In this document: piece by piece, positions 50,381 through 58,695 of the stretch | Layout: each line of letters begins with the position of its first letter | Numbering within the stretch: position 1 is the stretch's first letter | Source: G963665185 sp049723905 | Lineage (GTDB): Bacteria > Desulfobacterota > Desulfovibrionia > Desulfovibrionales > Desulfovibrionaceae | DNA: 64,000 nucleotides | Assembly: GCF_049723905.1 (NCBI RefSeq) | Contig: NZ_JBJKFD010000001.1 | Coordinates: 1,550,001-1,614,000, forward strand | Direction of reading: 5' to 3' | Position numbers and translations under genes: made by a program | Notes under the pieces: model-generated | What the model was told of the DNA's origin: nothing | What the model saw: only the letters and a program-made list of their open reading frames with translations | Databases searched by the model: none

Positions 50381-52483
50381 ATGACCGCAACGTTGAACGA
50401 AATATACAACGCACGGTCGATCGCCCTCATCGGAGCATCCCAGGATCCCAACAAGGCGGGATACCAGGTTCTCAAGCTCCTGATCGACGAAGGCTACGAG
50501 GGGAAGGTCTTCCCCGTGCACCCCAAGGAGTCTGAGATTCTTGGGCTCAAGTGCTACCCCTCGATCCTCGACATTCCCGATGCCGTGGACATCATGGTTG
50601 TCGCGGTCTCCGCCAAGGTGGTCCTTAATGTCATGAAACAGGCCGAACAACGCGGCGACGTCAAGGGCGCGGTCGTCCTGTCCGCCGGTTTCGCCGAAAC
50701 CGCCGTTCCCGAGCTGGTCGAGGCCGAGGCCGAGCTGGTCAAGATCGCCAAGCGTGCGGGCATCCGCGTGTTCGGGCCCAACTGCATCGGCATGGCCTAC
50801 CCGGCCATGAAGCTGAACACCGGGTTCGCTCCGGGCATCAAGCTCGTCGAAGGCCCCGCCGCCTACGTGAGCCAGAGCGGAGCATTCGGCGGTGCACTGC
50901 TTATGTTCGCCGGAGATCAGCCTTGTCCTCAGGGGTTCGCCAAGTTCGGCCATATCGGCAACATGTGCGACGTATCCAACCTGGAACTCATCGAGGCCTT
51001 CAACAACGACCCCTCCGTAAACGTCACAGGCGTGTACATGGAAGCGGTCAAGGACGGCCGGGAGCTCATGAACATTGCCGCTGCTTCGGAGAAGCCGAAC
51101 CTGATTCTGAAGGTTGGGCGTTCCTCTCTCGGTGCCGCCGCAGCCATGTCGCATACCGGCTCGCTGGCCGGTTCGGACAAGGTCTACGATGGTGCTTTCA
51201 AGCAGTGCGGCATCGTACGCATGGAAACTGTCGAGGACATGACCGACGGCATGAAGGCCGTGTCCAGCCTCCCCAAACCAAAGGGCAACCGGGTCTGTGT
51301 ACTGACCGAGGCCGGAGGCATGGGCATCGTCAGCATGGACGCCATCGACAAGACGGAACTGGTGCTGGCGTCGATCGGCGGAGACACTCTGGCCAAACTG
51401 GAAGAAACGCTGCCGTCCATGGCCATGATCTGCAAGCCCGACGGCTACATCGACATGACCGCCGCGGTCAGCCCCGAGCAGCAGGCCGCCTCTCTTCACC
51501 TGGTGCTGGCCGATTCCGGCGTGGACGCCGTCCTGCTCCTGGGACTGCCGCCCATTTTCCGGGATCCCAAGGATGCCGCAAAACAGATATCACCGGTTGC
51601 CAAGGAATTCGACAAGCCGGTGGCCGTATGCTTCATGCGCGGCGAAAGCATGGCCGAAGGCCGCCGTCATTTCGAAGAAAATGGCATAATGACCTTCGAC
51701 ACGCCCGAAAGAGCGGTCAAGGCCCTGGAAACTCTGTATCGGGCGGCGTTCCGGAACGGCCACGCCCTGGAAGACCTGCCCGCAGCGCCGAGGCACCCCC
51801 TGGTGGAAAAAGCCGTGGCCGAAGGGCGCAATCTGCTCGAACCCGAGGCGGTGGCGCTCCTTGCCGACAACGGCATCCCCACCGTAGACCATGCCTTTGC
51901 CACTTCCCGCGAAGAGGCCCAGGACGCCGTCGAGAAATTCGGGAAGCCCGTGGTTCTGAAAGTGGTGTCCCCCGATGTCATCCACAAGAGCGATGCGGGC
52001 GGCGTCAAGGTAAACATCCGTGGCCGGTCCGAAATGGCCGACGCATACGACGACATGATGTCCAAGGTCGTCTCCCACGTACCCGGCGCAGATATTCGCG
52101 GGGCCATGGTTGTCCCCCTGGCCGAGCCCGGAACCGAAATCATCATCGGCATGGTGCGCGACCCGCAGTTTGGGCCGACAATCATGTTCGGCCTGGGCGG
52201 CATCTTCGTTGAGGTGTTCAAGGATGTCAGTTTCCGCGTGGCCCCGTTCAACAAGGAAGTGGCTCTTGATATGATCAAGGAAACCAAGGCCTTCGAGCTG
52301 TTGAGCGGCGTTCGCGGGGAAGCAGCCAAAGACATCGACTCGCTGGTCGACCTTTTGGTCAAGGTTTCCAGAATGGCGGCAACGCACCCGGAGATCAACG
52401 AAATCGACCTCAACCCCGTGCGTATCTACGAGCAGGGTTTGGCCGTGCTCGACGCAAGGGTCATTCTTTCCAGCGGAAATTAG
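50381..52483 (+). CDS. ADP-forming acyl-CoA synthetase, CoA-binding domain first
   Basis: Acetyl-CoA synthetase (ADP-forming)-like protein of 700 residues with fused alpha and beta parts. The CoA-binding domain comes first (SIALIGASQDPNKAGYQVL, about 10-130), then succinyl-CoA-ligase-like domains (GPNCIGM, VSQSGAFGG) and the phosphohistidine His258 in MSHTGSLAGSD. A C-terminal ATP-grasp domain (about 465-700) carries VVLKVVSPDVIHKSDAGGV. Such enzymes turn acyl-CoA into acid while making ATP. Its place one base after the oxidoreductase beta gene means it most likely drains that enzyme's product. Compare the permuted homologue at 7120-9552. Confidence 0.93.
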   Translation: MTATLNEIYNARSIALIGASQDPNKAGYQVLKLLIDEGYEGKVFPVHPKESEILGLKCYPSILDIPDAVDIMVVAVSAKVVLNVMKQAEQRGDVKGAVVLSAGFAETAVPELVEAEAELVKIAKRAGIRVFGPNCIGMAYPAMKLNTGFAPGIKLVEGPAAYVSQSGAFGGALLMFAGDQPCPQGFAKFGHIGNMCDVSNLELIEAFNNDPSVNVTGVYMEAVKDGRELMNIAAASEKPNLILKVGRSSLGAAAAMSHTGSLAGSDKVYDGAFKQCGIVRMETVEDMTDGMKAVSSLPKPKGNRVCVLTEAGGMGIVSMDAIDKTELVLASIGGDTLAKLEETLPSMAMICKPDGYIDMTAAVSPEQQAASLHLVLADSGVDAVLLLGLPPIFRDPKDAAKQISPVAKEFDKPVAVCFMRGESMAEGRRHFEENGIMTFDTPERAVKALETLYRAAFRNGHALEDLPAAPRHPLVEKAVAEGRNLLEPEAVALLADNGIPTVDHAFATSREEAQDAVEKFGKPVVLKVVSPDVIHKSDAGGVKVNIRGRSEMADAYDDMMSKVVSHVPGADIRGAMVVPLAEPGTEIIIGMVRDPQFGPTIMFGLGGIFVEVFKDVSFRVAPFNKEVALDMIKETKAFELLSGVRGEAAKDIDSLVDLLVKVSRMAATHPEINEIDLNPVRIYEQGLAVLDARVILSSGN

Positions 52484-52615
52484 GCAAGATGCAACTTGAG
52501 TGACTGCAAGGAAAACATTTAGCCTCACTTCTGAAGTGGTCGGGTCCCGGCACCGGGACCCGACCAGGAAATGAAACAGGAAGTGAACCGTCTAACGGAT
52601 AGCCGAGGAAAAAGC

Positions 52616-53539
52616 ATGAAAATAGCGGTAATAGGTTCCGGAGCCATGGGTTGCCTCTTTGGCGGCAAGCTCCAGTTGCAACCGGAAAATGATGTCACGC
52701 TGTTGGACGCATGGCCTGCGCATGTGGAGCAGCTGAGCCAGCACGGCCTGACCATGGGAACGGATGAAGGAGAAGTCGTCATCCCGATCAAGGCGATCTT
52801 TCCCGCCGACGTCCAAGAAGCCGCCGACCTGGTCATCGTCTTCACCAAGTCCATGCACACGGCGAGCGCCCTGGAAGCCGCCAAGGCAGCCATCGGACCC
52901 GACTCCATTGTGCTGACATTGCAAAACGGACTGGGCAACATCGAGAAAATCGCACAGCACGTGCCCATGGCAAACATCGTGGCCGGTGTGACGACCATGC
53001 CGAGCGACCTGGTCGGCCCGGGCAGGATCAATTCGCACGGAGTCGGCAAGACCACCATCGGTTCGCCCTTGTCTGAAGGAGCCGAGCGGGCGAAAAAAGT
53101 CGCCGATCTGCTCAATAAGGCGGGACTGAATACGGTCCTGTGCGAAGACATCATGGGCCGGATATGGGGGAAGGTCGCCTTCAACTCGGCCCTGAACACC
53201 CTGTGCGCCGTTACGAATCTTCCGGTGGGGGGAATCGGCCAATGTGAAACCGGGCGCAAGCTTGCCCGCAAGGTCGTGGAGGAAGTGGTCGCGGTCGCAC
53301 AAAAAAAAGGCCTGTCCGTCGATTTGGAGGAAAACTGGGCCATGGTCGCCAAGGCCCTGGATGAGCATGGAAGCCACAAGCCGTCCATGCTTCAGGACAT
53401 CCTGTCCAAACGTGAAACTGAAATTGATACCATTGCGGGGGGAGTTGTCGCCGAGGCCGAAGCGATTGGGATGGCCGTGCCCACCACGGCGGTGCTCGTG
53501 GATCTGGTGCGCACCATTCAATACGATTTTTTGAAGTAG
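52616..53539 (+). CDS. Ketopantoate reductase (PanE/ApbA)-family 2-hydroxyacid dehydrogenase
   Basis: NAD(P)-dependent dehydrogenase of 307 residues. The N-terminal Rossmann domain begins MKIAVIGSGAMGCLFGG; LTLQNGLGNIE and the C-terminal helical domain segments GRIWGKVAFNSALNTLCAV (catalytic Lys region) and HKPSMLQDI (the S-M-x-x-D substrate motif) are all PanE-like. PanE interconverts ketopantoate and pantoate; relatives use other 2-oxoacids. Inside a 2-oxoacid oxidation operon the likely direction is 2-hydroxy acid to 2-oxoacid (inference). The start is ATG 52616 with GAGGAA upstream; an earlier ATG lacks support. A 132-base gap separates it from the synthetase. Confidence 0.88.
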   Translation: MKIAVIGSGAMGCLFGGKLQLQPENDVTLLDAWPAHVEQLSQHGLTMGTDEGEVVIPIKAIFPADVQEAADLVIVFTKSMHTASALEAAKAAIGPDSIVLTLQNGLGNIEKIAQHVPMANIVAGVTTMPSDLVGPGRINSHGVGKTTIGSPLSEGAERAKKVADLLNKAGLNTVLCEDIMGRIWGKVAFNSALNTLCAVTNLPVGGIGQCETGRKLARKVVEEVVAVAQKKGLSVDLEENWAMVAKALDEHGSHKPSMLQDILSKRETEIDTIAGGVVAEAEAIGMAVPTTAVLVDLVRTIQYDFLK

Positions 53540-53620
53540 TGGGGTAGTTTAGTTCGATGTGATCTCTTGCGAGCGGTCACCAATCTCCCGGGTAACTCAA
53601 AAAGTAAAAGGGGAAAGCGA

Positions 53621-54595
53621 ATGAGACGGTTAATGATTATTGCGTTGGCTCTGAGTTTTTTTTCCGCTACCATTCAGCCCGCGGCAGCAGCAAAGGTGCT
53701 CAAGCTTGGGCATATGATGCCGTTGGTTTCCATAGAACAGACGAGCGCCCTGAAGTTCAAGGAGTTGGTGGAAACCCGCTCCAACGGAAGACTGAAAATC
53801 GAGATCTACCCCGCCGGACAGCTGGGCCGCGACAAGGACATCTTGGAGGCTCTCCAGTTCGGCACCCTTGATCTGGGTGTGATCACTACCTCCCCCCAGA
53901 CAAACTTCGCCAAGGAAATCGGCACACTGGACGTTCCTTACCTGTTCAAGGACTGGGACCATGTCGCCAAGATGATGCATGCCGATTTCTACGACAGCCT
54001 GTTGCAGTCCACGGAAAAGGCCATGTTCTACAACTTCGGCCTGTTGCCGCGCGGTTTCCGCAACGTCACCAACAACACCCGCCCCATTGTCACGCCTTCA
54101 GATTTGAAAGGCCTCAAAATCCGTGTGATTGAAAGCCCGGTCTTCATCGCCACCTTCGACGCCCTTGGCGCGTCCCCGCAGGCCATGTCCTGGGGTGAAG
54201 TGTTCACCGCGTTGCAGCAGGGGGCTATCGACGGCCAGGAAAACCCCATGATCACCATCAATGACGAGCACGTGTATGAAGTACAGAAGTACCTTTCCAA
54301 GACTCGTCATATCTTTGCATTCGCCTCTCTCTGCGGCTCCAAGATGCTCTTCGACGGCTACTCCAAGGAAGACCAGGACCTGATCCGTCAGGCCGCCCGG
54401 GACACCACCGAATACATGCTGGGCCAGGTTCGTGCCGACACAAAAAATATCCAGGACAAGCTTGTCGCCAAGGGCATGAAGGTCAATGAGGTGGACGCCG
54501 AGGCCTTCCGCTCGCTGATCAAGCCCGTGCAGGAAAAGATCGCTGCGGAGTATTCCTTTGACTTCTTCAAGAAGATCAAGGCGCTTGCCGAATAA
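53621..54595 (+). CDS. TRAP transporter substrate-binding protein (DctP type)
   Basis: Periplasmic receptor of 324 residues. The signal peptide (RRLMIIALALSFFSATIQPAAA) is followed by LKLGHMMP, YPAGQLGRDKDILEALQFG and LKGLKIRVIESPVFIATFDALGASPQAMSWGEVFTALQQG. The Arg in KIRV is the conserved carboxylate anchor, so the ligand is expected to be an organic acid. AAGGGGAAAG precedes the ATG at 53621. It forms a TRAP system with the two following genes. Confidence 0.94.
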   Translation: MRRLMIIALALSFFSATIQPAAAAKVLKLGHMMPLVSIEQTSALKFKELVETRSNGRLKIEIYPAGQLGRDKDILEALQFGTLDLGVITTSPQTNFAKEIGTLDVPYLFKDWDHVAKMMHADFYDSLLQSTEKAMFYNFGLLPRGFRNVTNNTRPIVTPSDLKGLKIRVIESPVFIATFDALGASPQAMSWGEVFTALQQGAIDGQENPMITINDEHVYEVQKYLSKTRHIFAFASLCGSKMLFDGYSKEDQDLIRQAARDTTEYMLGQVRADTKNIQDKLVAKGMKVNEVDAEAFRSLIKPVQEKIAAEYSFDFFKKIKALAE

Positions 54596-54672
54596 CCAAT
54601 TTGCCTCCACCCCAGACCTTGCACCCCAGAGGGAGGATATCCTCCCCCTGGGTGCTTCAAAGGAGACCCGAG

Positions 54673-55152
54673 ATGGCATTTGTTCAACAGCTAGCTGATT
54701 TCGTAGACAAAATATGTCGACATGTCTCAGCTGCGCTTCTCATGTCGATGACCGCCGTGTTTTTTGCACAAATTTGCATGCGCTATATTTTTGGCAACGG
54801 ATTGTGCTGGGCAGAGGAATTGTCCCGTTACATGATGGTCTGGCTTATATACATCTGCGCCGTTGTCGTCTTCCGCGAGGGAACGCAGATCAGCGTCACC
54901 GCAGTGGAGGATTTGCTCCCGAAAGCATGGCGGTCGCTGCTGCACACAATGCAGCAATTGGTTTGCATCGTATTCTTCATCGCAATCGGATATCTTGGTG
55001 TCAAAATCATGCCCTTCGCCAAGGTGCAAAGCTCGCCCAACATGCAAATTCCCATGACCTACATGTACATGCTTTTCCCTATCTCTTCCGGGCTCATTGT
55101 TTTGCAGCTGGTTGCCAACCTCATCCGGGACTTTGGACGTAACAATGACTGA
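54673..55152 (+). CDS. TRAP transporter small permease (DctQ type)
   Basis: Four-helix membrane subunit of 159 residues, with the family segments FFAQICMRYIFGNGLCWAEELSRYMMVW and VFREGTQISVTAVED. The start is ATG 54673 with GGAG upstream; the longer frame runs into untranslated leader. A 77-base gap follows the receptor gene and an eight-base overlap joins it to the large permease. It helps the DctM subunit couple solute uptake to a sodium or proton gradient. Confidence 0.92.
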   Translation: MAFVQQLADFVDKICRHVSAALLMSMTAVFFAQICMRYIFGNGLCWAEELSRYMMVWLIYICAVVVFREGTQISVTAVEDLLPKAWRSLLHTMQQLVCIVFFIAIGYLGVKIMPFAKVQSSPNMQIPMTYMYMLFPISSGLIVLQLVANLIRDFGRNND

Positions 55153-56416
55153 AATCCTCCTCCTCACCACACTCGCGATGTTGGTCCTTGGGATGCCCGT
55201 GGCAATCTGTCTTGGAGCGTCATCCCTCCTCGTCATCATACTTCAGGGAATGCCCGCCCAGATCGCGGTACAGCGATTCTTTGCCGGTGTTGACGTGCTG
55301 CCTCTGATGGCCATCCCGTTCTTCATACTCGCCGGAAACCTCATGGACAGCGGTGGGTTGGCCAAAAGGCTCGTTTCACTGGCCAACGTGTTCGTGGGCC
55401 GCGTCTCCGGCGGTCTGGGCATCGTCACCATCATGGGCTGTGTTTTCTTTGCCGCCATCTCCGGCAGCGGCGTGGCAACCGCAGCGGCCATGGGAGCGAT
55501 CATGATTCCATCCATGGTCAAACGCGGTTACGACCGGGGATTCGCTTCGGCGGTGGTCGCCTCCGCCAGCCCCATCGGAGTCGTCATCCCGCCCAGTATT
55601 TCCTTTATCATTTATGCCGTCCTCACAAGCAGCTCCGTCACGGATCTGTACCAGGCTGGCATCCCCGCCGGGCTTATCATGGGCCTGTGCCTTGTTGTCG
55701 TGGTGCTGCTCATTTCCAAGAAGCAGGGGTACAAAGGCGACGATCACCCCTTCTCCTGGCAGGAGGCCCTCAGTGCCTTCAAGGATGCGAGCTGGGCGTT
55801 GGGAACTCCGGTGATTCTCATCGGCGGCGTGTTCGGTGGCATCTTCACCCCCACGGAGTCGGCGGTCGTGGCCGTGGTCTATGCCCTGGTCATCGGGCTG
55901 TTCGCCTACCGGGAACTGAAATGGTCCGACTTGCACAGGGTGTTCCTGGATTCCGCCAAGATGACATCCAAGATCATGCTGATCATCTCCATGGCCTTGT
56001 GCTTCGCCTATCTGCTTACCTACAATCAGGTTCCGCAGACCGTGATGGAGATGTTCCTGAGCTTCTCCGATAACAAGTACGTCGTCCTGCTGATCATCAA
56101 CTTGTTGCTCCTGGTGGCCGGAACGTTCATGGAAACCAGCGCCATCCTGCTGATAACGGTGCCGATCCTGTTGCCTGTTCTGCACAAGTTCAACATCGAC
56201 CTGGTGCACTTCGGCATCATCATCAGCGCCAACACGGCCATCGGTCTGATGACGCCCCCCTTCGGAGTGTGTCTGTTCACGACGTCGAGTATCGGCAAAA
56301 CAAGTGTCCAGGAACTCTCAAGGCGGATTGTTCCCTTTATCGCGGCCCTGATCCTGGCCATTGGGATTATCACCTATATCCCGCAGAGCGTCATGTTCAT
56401 GGTTGACTTGTGGTAA
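55145..56416 (+). CDS. TRAP transporter large permease (DctM type)
   Basis: Twelve-helix permease of 423 residues. It shows LGMPVAICLGASSL at the start, PLMAIPFFILAGNLMDSGGLAKRL, GSGVATAAAMGAIMIPSM and SPIGVVIPPSISFIIYAV, then GGIFTPTESAVVAVVYAL and the C-terminal GLMTPPFGVCLF. All are standard for the family. It is the last transport gene before the regulator. A stem at 56542-56575 follows in the intergenic region. Confidence 0.95.
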   Translation: MTEILLLTTLAMLVLGMPVAICLGASSLLVIILQGMPAQIAVQRFFAGVDVLPLMAIPFFILAGNLMDSGGLAKRLVSLANVFVGRVSGGLGIVTIMGCVFFAAISGSGVATAAAMGAIMIPSMVKRGYDRGFASAVVASASPIGVVIPPSISFIIYAVLTSSSVTDLYQAGIPAGLIMGLCLVVVVLLISKKQGYKGDDHPFSWQEALSAFKDASWALGTPVILIGGVFGGIFTPTESAVVAVVYALVIGLFAYRELKWSDLHRVFLDSAKMTSKIMLIISMALCFAYLLTYNQVPQTVMEMFLSFSDNKYVVLLIINLLLLVAGTFMETSAILLITVPILLPVLHKFNIDLVHFGIIISANTAIGLMTPPFGVCLFTTSSIGKTSVQELSRRIVPFIAALILAIGIITYIPQSVMFMVDLW

Positions 56417-56541
56417 CAAGGGCGGATATCCTTTATCCGTTGGAAATTTCCCCTATTGGCAATTCCAAAGGGGGTTGCCTGTCGGAAACTCCATGATCCC
56501 AAACAAAACGGAAGATGTTGTATATTAATTATTGACTAGCA

Positions 56542-56575
56542 AAGATGGCGTGGGATGCCAGTTCCACGCCATCTT
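56542..56575. terminator. Stem-loop between dctM and gntR
   Basis: A perfect 12-bp stem (AAGATGGCGTGG and complement) with a ten-base loop lies about 125 bases after the dctM stop. The downstream side has no long T run, so it may attenuate rather than end transcription between the operon and its regulator, or act as an operator. Confidence 0.5.
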
Positions 56576-56687
56576 CTATTCGAGGAGCCGGGCTGGCGCT
56601 GTCTATCTCCTTTACTAATTCGAAGGATCACCTTTTAATGAAGACATGCGACTATCTGTTAATCGAATTTACGCGAAGGAGCTTACA

Positions 56688-57380
56688 GTGAACGAAGATA
56701 AAGGATTTGTTTTGGAGCAACCTCTTCCCTTACGAAAGCAGGTATTCAATTACCTCCGGGACAATATATTATCCAAAAGCTTTACCCCGGACACCCGGAT
56801 CGTGGAGGCGCAGATAGCCACGCAGCTCGGCGTTTCCCGCACACCGGTCAGGGAGGCCCTGCATCTTCTGGAGCAGGAGGGCTTCATCGAATCCATCCCG
56901 AGAGTTGGATACAAGGTTGTGCAGCTTGATGAAAATGAACTGGACGAAGTCATAGAGATACGCCGGGTCAACGAGAGTTTGGCGTGCACCCTAGCCGTGA
57001 AGAATTACTCGGATAAAACCCTCGCCGCTTTTCGCAAGAATATCATCGCCACCCAAAAAACCATGAACCAGGAAGATTCCGACCAGTTTCTCCGCTGCGA
57101 CGAGCAGTTTCATGAGATTCTCGCCCTGGCGTCTGGCAGCCGCCACCTCTTGAGCATCTGCCAGTTGCTCCGTCGTCTGATGCTCCGGTATCGCAGCCGA
57201 AGTGTCGGCTTCCTTGAGTCCTACCAGGGGATACTGGACGGGCATATCGCCATTGTCGCAGCTTACGAGAACAGGGACGAACAAGGTATGATCGAGGGCT
57301 TGAACTCGCACCTCGACTATGTTTGCAAGGAAGTGTGCACCCGAAGCCTTGCAAAAACTGGAGACGAAAGCCAAAACTAG
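56688..57380 (+). CDS. GntR family regulator with FCD domain
   Basis: Transcription factor of about 230 residues. The winged helix (about 12-80: LRKQVFNYLRDNI, ATQLGVSRTPVREALHLLEQEGFI) is followed by an all-helical FCD ligand-binding domain (about 85-220) with the metal-site style residues in RCDEQFHEILALASGS and a later DGHIAIVAA. FCD regulators usually bind organic acids and repress catabolic operons through GTATAC-like palindromes; such operators sit at both ends of this island. I place the start at GTG 56688, six bases after AAGGAG; an ATG at 56646 would add 14 residues. Confidence 0.9.
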   Translation: MNEDKGFVLEQPLPLRKQVFNYLRDNILSKSFTPDTRIVEAQIATQLGVSRTPVREALHLLEQEGFIESIPRVGYKVVQLDENELDEVIEIRRVNESLACTLAVKNYSDKTLAAFRKNIIATQKTMNQEDSDQFLRCDEQFHEILALASGSRHLLSICQLLRRLMLRYRSRSVGFLESYQGILDGHIAIVAAYENRDEQGMIEGLNSHLDYVCKEVCTRSLAKTGDESQN

Positions 57381-57703
57381 TCCCCCGATCTCCGGCGTGC
57401 CATGGCCGAAATCCAGATACGACCTGATACGCAATATCCCACGCCCTCAGAAGCGTTCGCTTCGTTATGCGCAGGCGGCGCTACCGACGAGACAAGCCGC
57501 AACGCTCCCGGAATAGGAGTGCATCAGCTCTGATATTTCCGCTCGTCCTTCCCGAAAAGGAAAAGATCCGCTGTCGGCTCCGCCCTGGAATGACCGGACG
57601 AGACCGTTTCCCGACAACCGGGCGAGGCACCAGGCGTGAATGGAATCAAGGTTTCGCCTGCCATTCGCCTTCCCTGTTCCCGTATTTTGGAACTTCATGG
57701 GGA
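57381..57703. other. Gap after gntR with no recognised element
   Basis: I see no gene or known motif in these 323 bases. Open frames on both strands are short and Arg/Gly rich. The region ends at a very strong shared terminator. Confidence 0.4.
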
Positions 57704-57751
57704 CAAAAAGAGAACCGGGGATGACCACAGTCATCCCCGGTTCTCTTTTTG
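57704..57751. terminator. Strong bidirectional terminator between converging island units
   Basis: A 21-bp perfect stem (57704-57724 with 57731-57751; core AGAACCGGGGATGA) around the loop CCACAG, A-rich on one side and T-rich on the other. It stops the gntR transcript and the converging minus-strand transcript. Confidence 0.95.
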
Positions 57752-57810
57752 TTTTTTGGGGTAAAGCGGCCCGCCCCTTCCCCTTCACCTGGTGGGAGGG
57801 AGCGTTCCGG

Positions 57811-58512
57811 CTATGCCGTCACCGCGTTTCCCCGTTTCGCCTTGTGCAGCGCTGCGGCAAGTATCAGCCCGAGGCCGATGCCGATGATGCCGGCGCTGAG
57901 GATGCGCAGGTGCGGGGGAAGCATGAACGTTATCGTATTGGCTGGGATCAGGAAGAAGGGGATGGCCTTCTTGAAGGTGAAGCCCCACATGATGTCCCAG
58001 TTGATCTCGGCAAAGTATCGAGCCGGATCCGGGGTGGTTGCGAAGAACCGGTCCAACCTGCCCCCGGTGTGGACGATGTGCGTGTCCGTCAACTTGTGGA
58101 ACAGCATGAAGACGGGCGAAAAGATGAGGTTGAACGTTACGCTGACGGAAAAGGCCCAGAGACACCTTTCGAGCAGCGATGTGGGCGTGGAAGAGCTGGC
58201 AATGCCGATCAACTGCATGAAGTTGCCCGTTCCGTTGGTGAAAATGGCAAATGCCATGGCAATGAGAACCCCGTTGACGCCCCACATCAGCATCTTCGGG
58301 GCGAGGCCGAAGCCGGGAACGCAGTACTTTCCCGTATACAGGCGCAAGGCGAGGCATTCGCCAAACGTACCCAACAGGGCAAACTTGACGAAGGAGGACA
58401 GCAGCGGATTGACCAGCGTCCACGTTTTGAATGCCTGTGCGGTTACAGGAACCGTGGCGAGCGCACAGAGGGCGCAAAACAAAGCGACAAATACAATATC
58501 CAGGTATTTCAA
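57811..58512 (-). CDS. Integral membrane protein, possibly Mpv17/PMP22-like
   Basis: A 233-residue protein with about five hydrophobic segments. The C-terminal half, INWDIMWGFTFKKAIPFFL followed by PANTITFMLPPHLRIL, resembles the W-x2-W...P...NF..VP...R signature of the Mpv17/PMP22 family, mostly known from eukaryotic peroxisomal and mitochondrial membranes but also found in some bacteria. The match is by eye and moderate. It follows the exported hydrolase on the same strand and probably shares its transcript. Its role in the island is unknown; a channel or an uptake accessory is possible. Confidence 0.6.
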   Translation of the reverse strand: MKYLDIVFVALFCALCALATVPVTAQAFKTWTLVNPLLSSFVKFALLGTFGECLALRLYTGKYCVPGFGLAPKMLMWGVNGVLIAMAFAIFTNGTGNFMQLIGIASSSTPTSLLERCLWAFSVSVTFNLIFSPVFMLFHKLTDTHIVHTGGRLDRFFATTPDPARYFAEINWDIMWGFTFKKAIPFFLIPANTITFMLPPHLRILSAGIIGIGLGLILAAALHKAKRGNAVTA

Positions 58513-58655
58513 CTTATTCTCCTAAATTGCTACATTAAGACACACTGGTTGAGGGCCATACCTCTCACGAGGTGATGGGTTCCAATCATTGTCGTCAAAA
58601 CCGCTTTGCCGAGGAGCAGGCATGCTTCCTTCGACTTCAAGTCCAGACGAGTACA

Positions 58656-58687
58656 ACCGGGCGGGTTGTAAAGTCATCCCGCCCGGT
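58656..58687 (-). terminator. Stem-loop after the exported hydrolase gene
   Basis: A perfect 10-bp stem, ACCGGGCGGG with its complement, around a 12-base loop, eight bases beyond the hydrolase stop on the minus strand. There is no T run, so it may be a partial terminator or a 3' protective structure before the membrane-protein gene. Confidence 0.5.
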
Positions 58688-58695
58688 ATCTGTCT

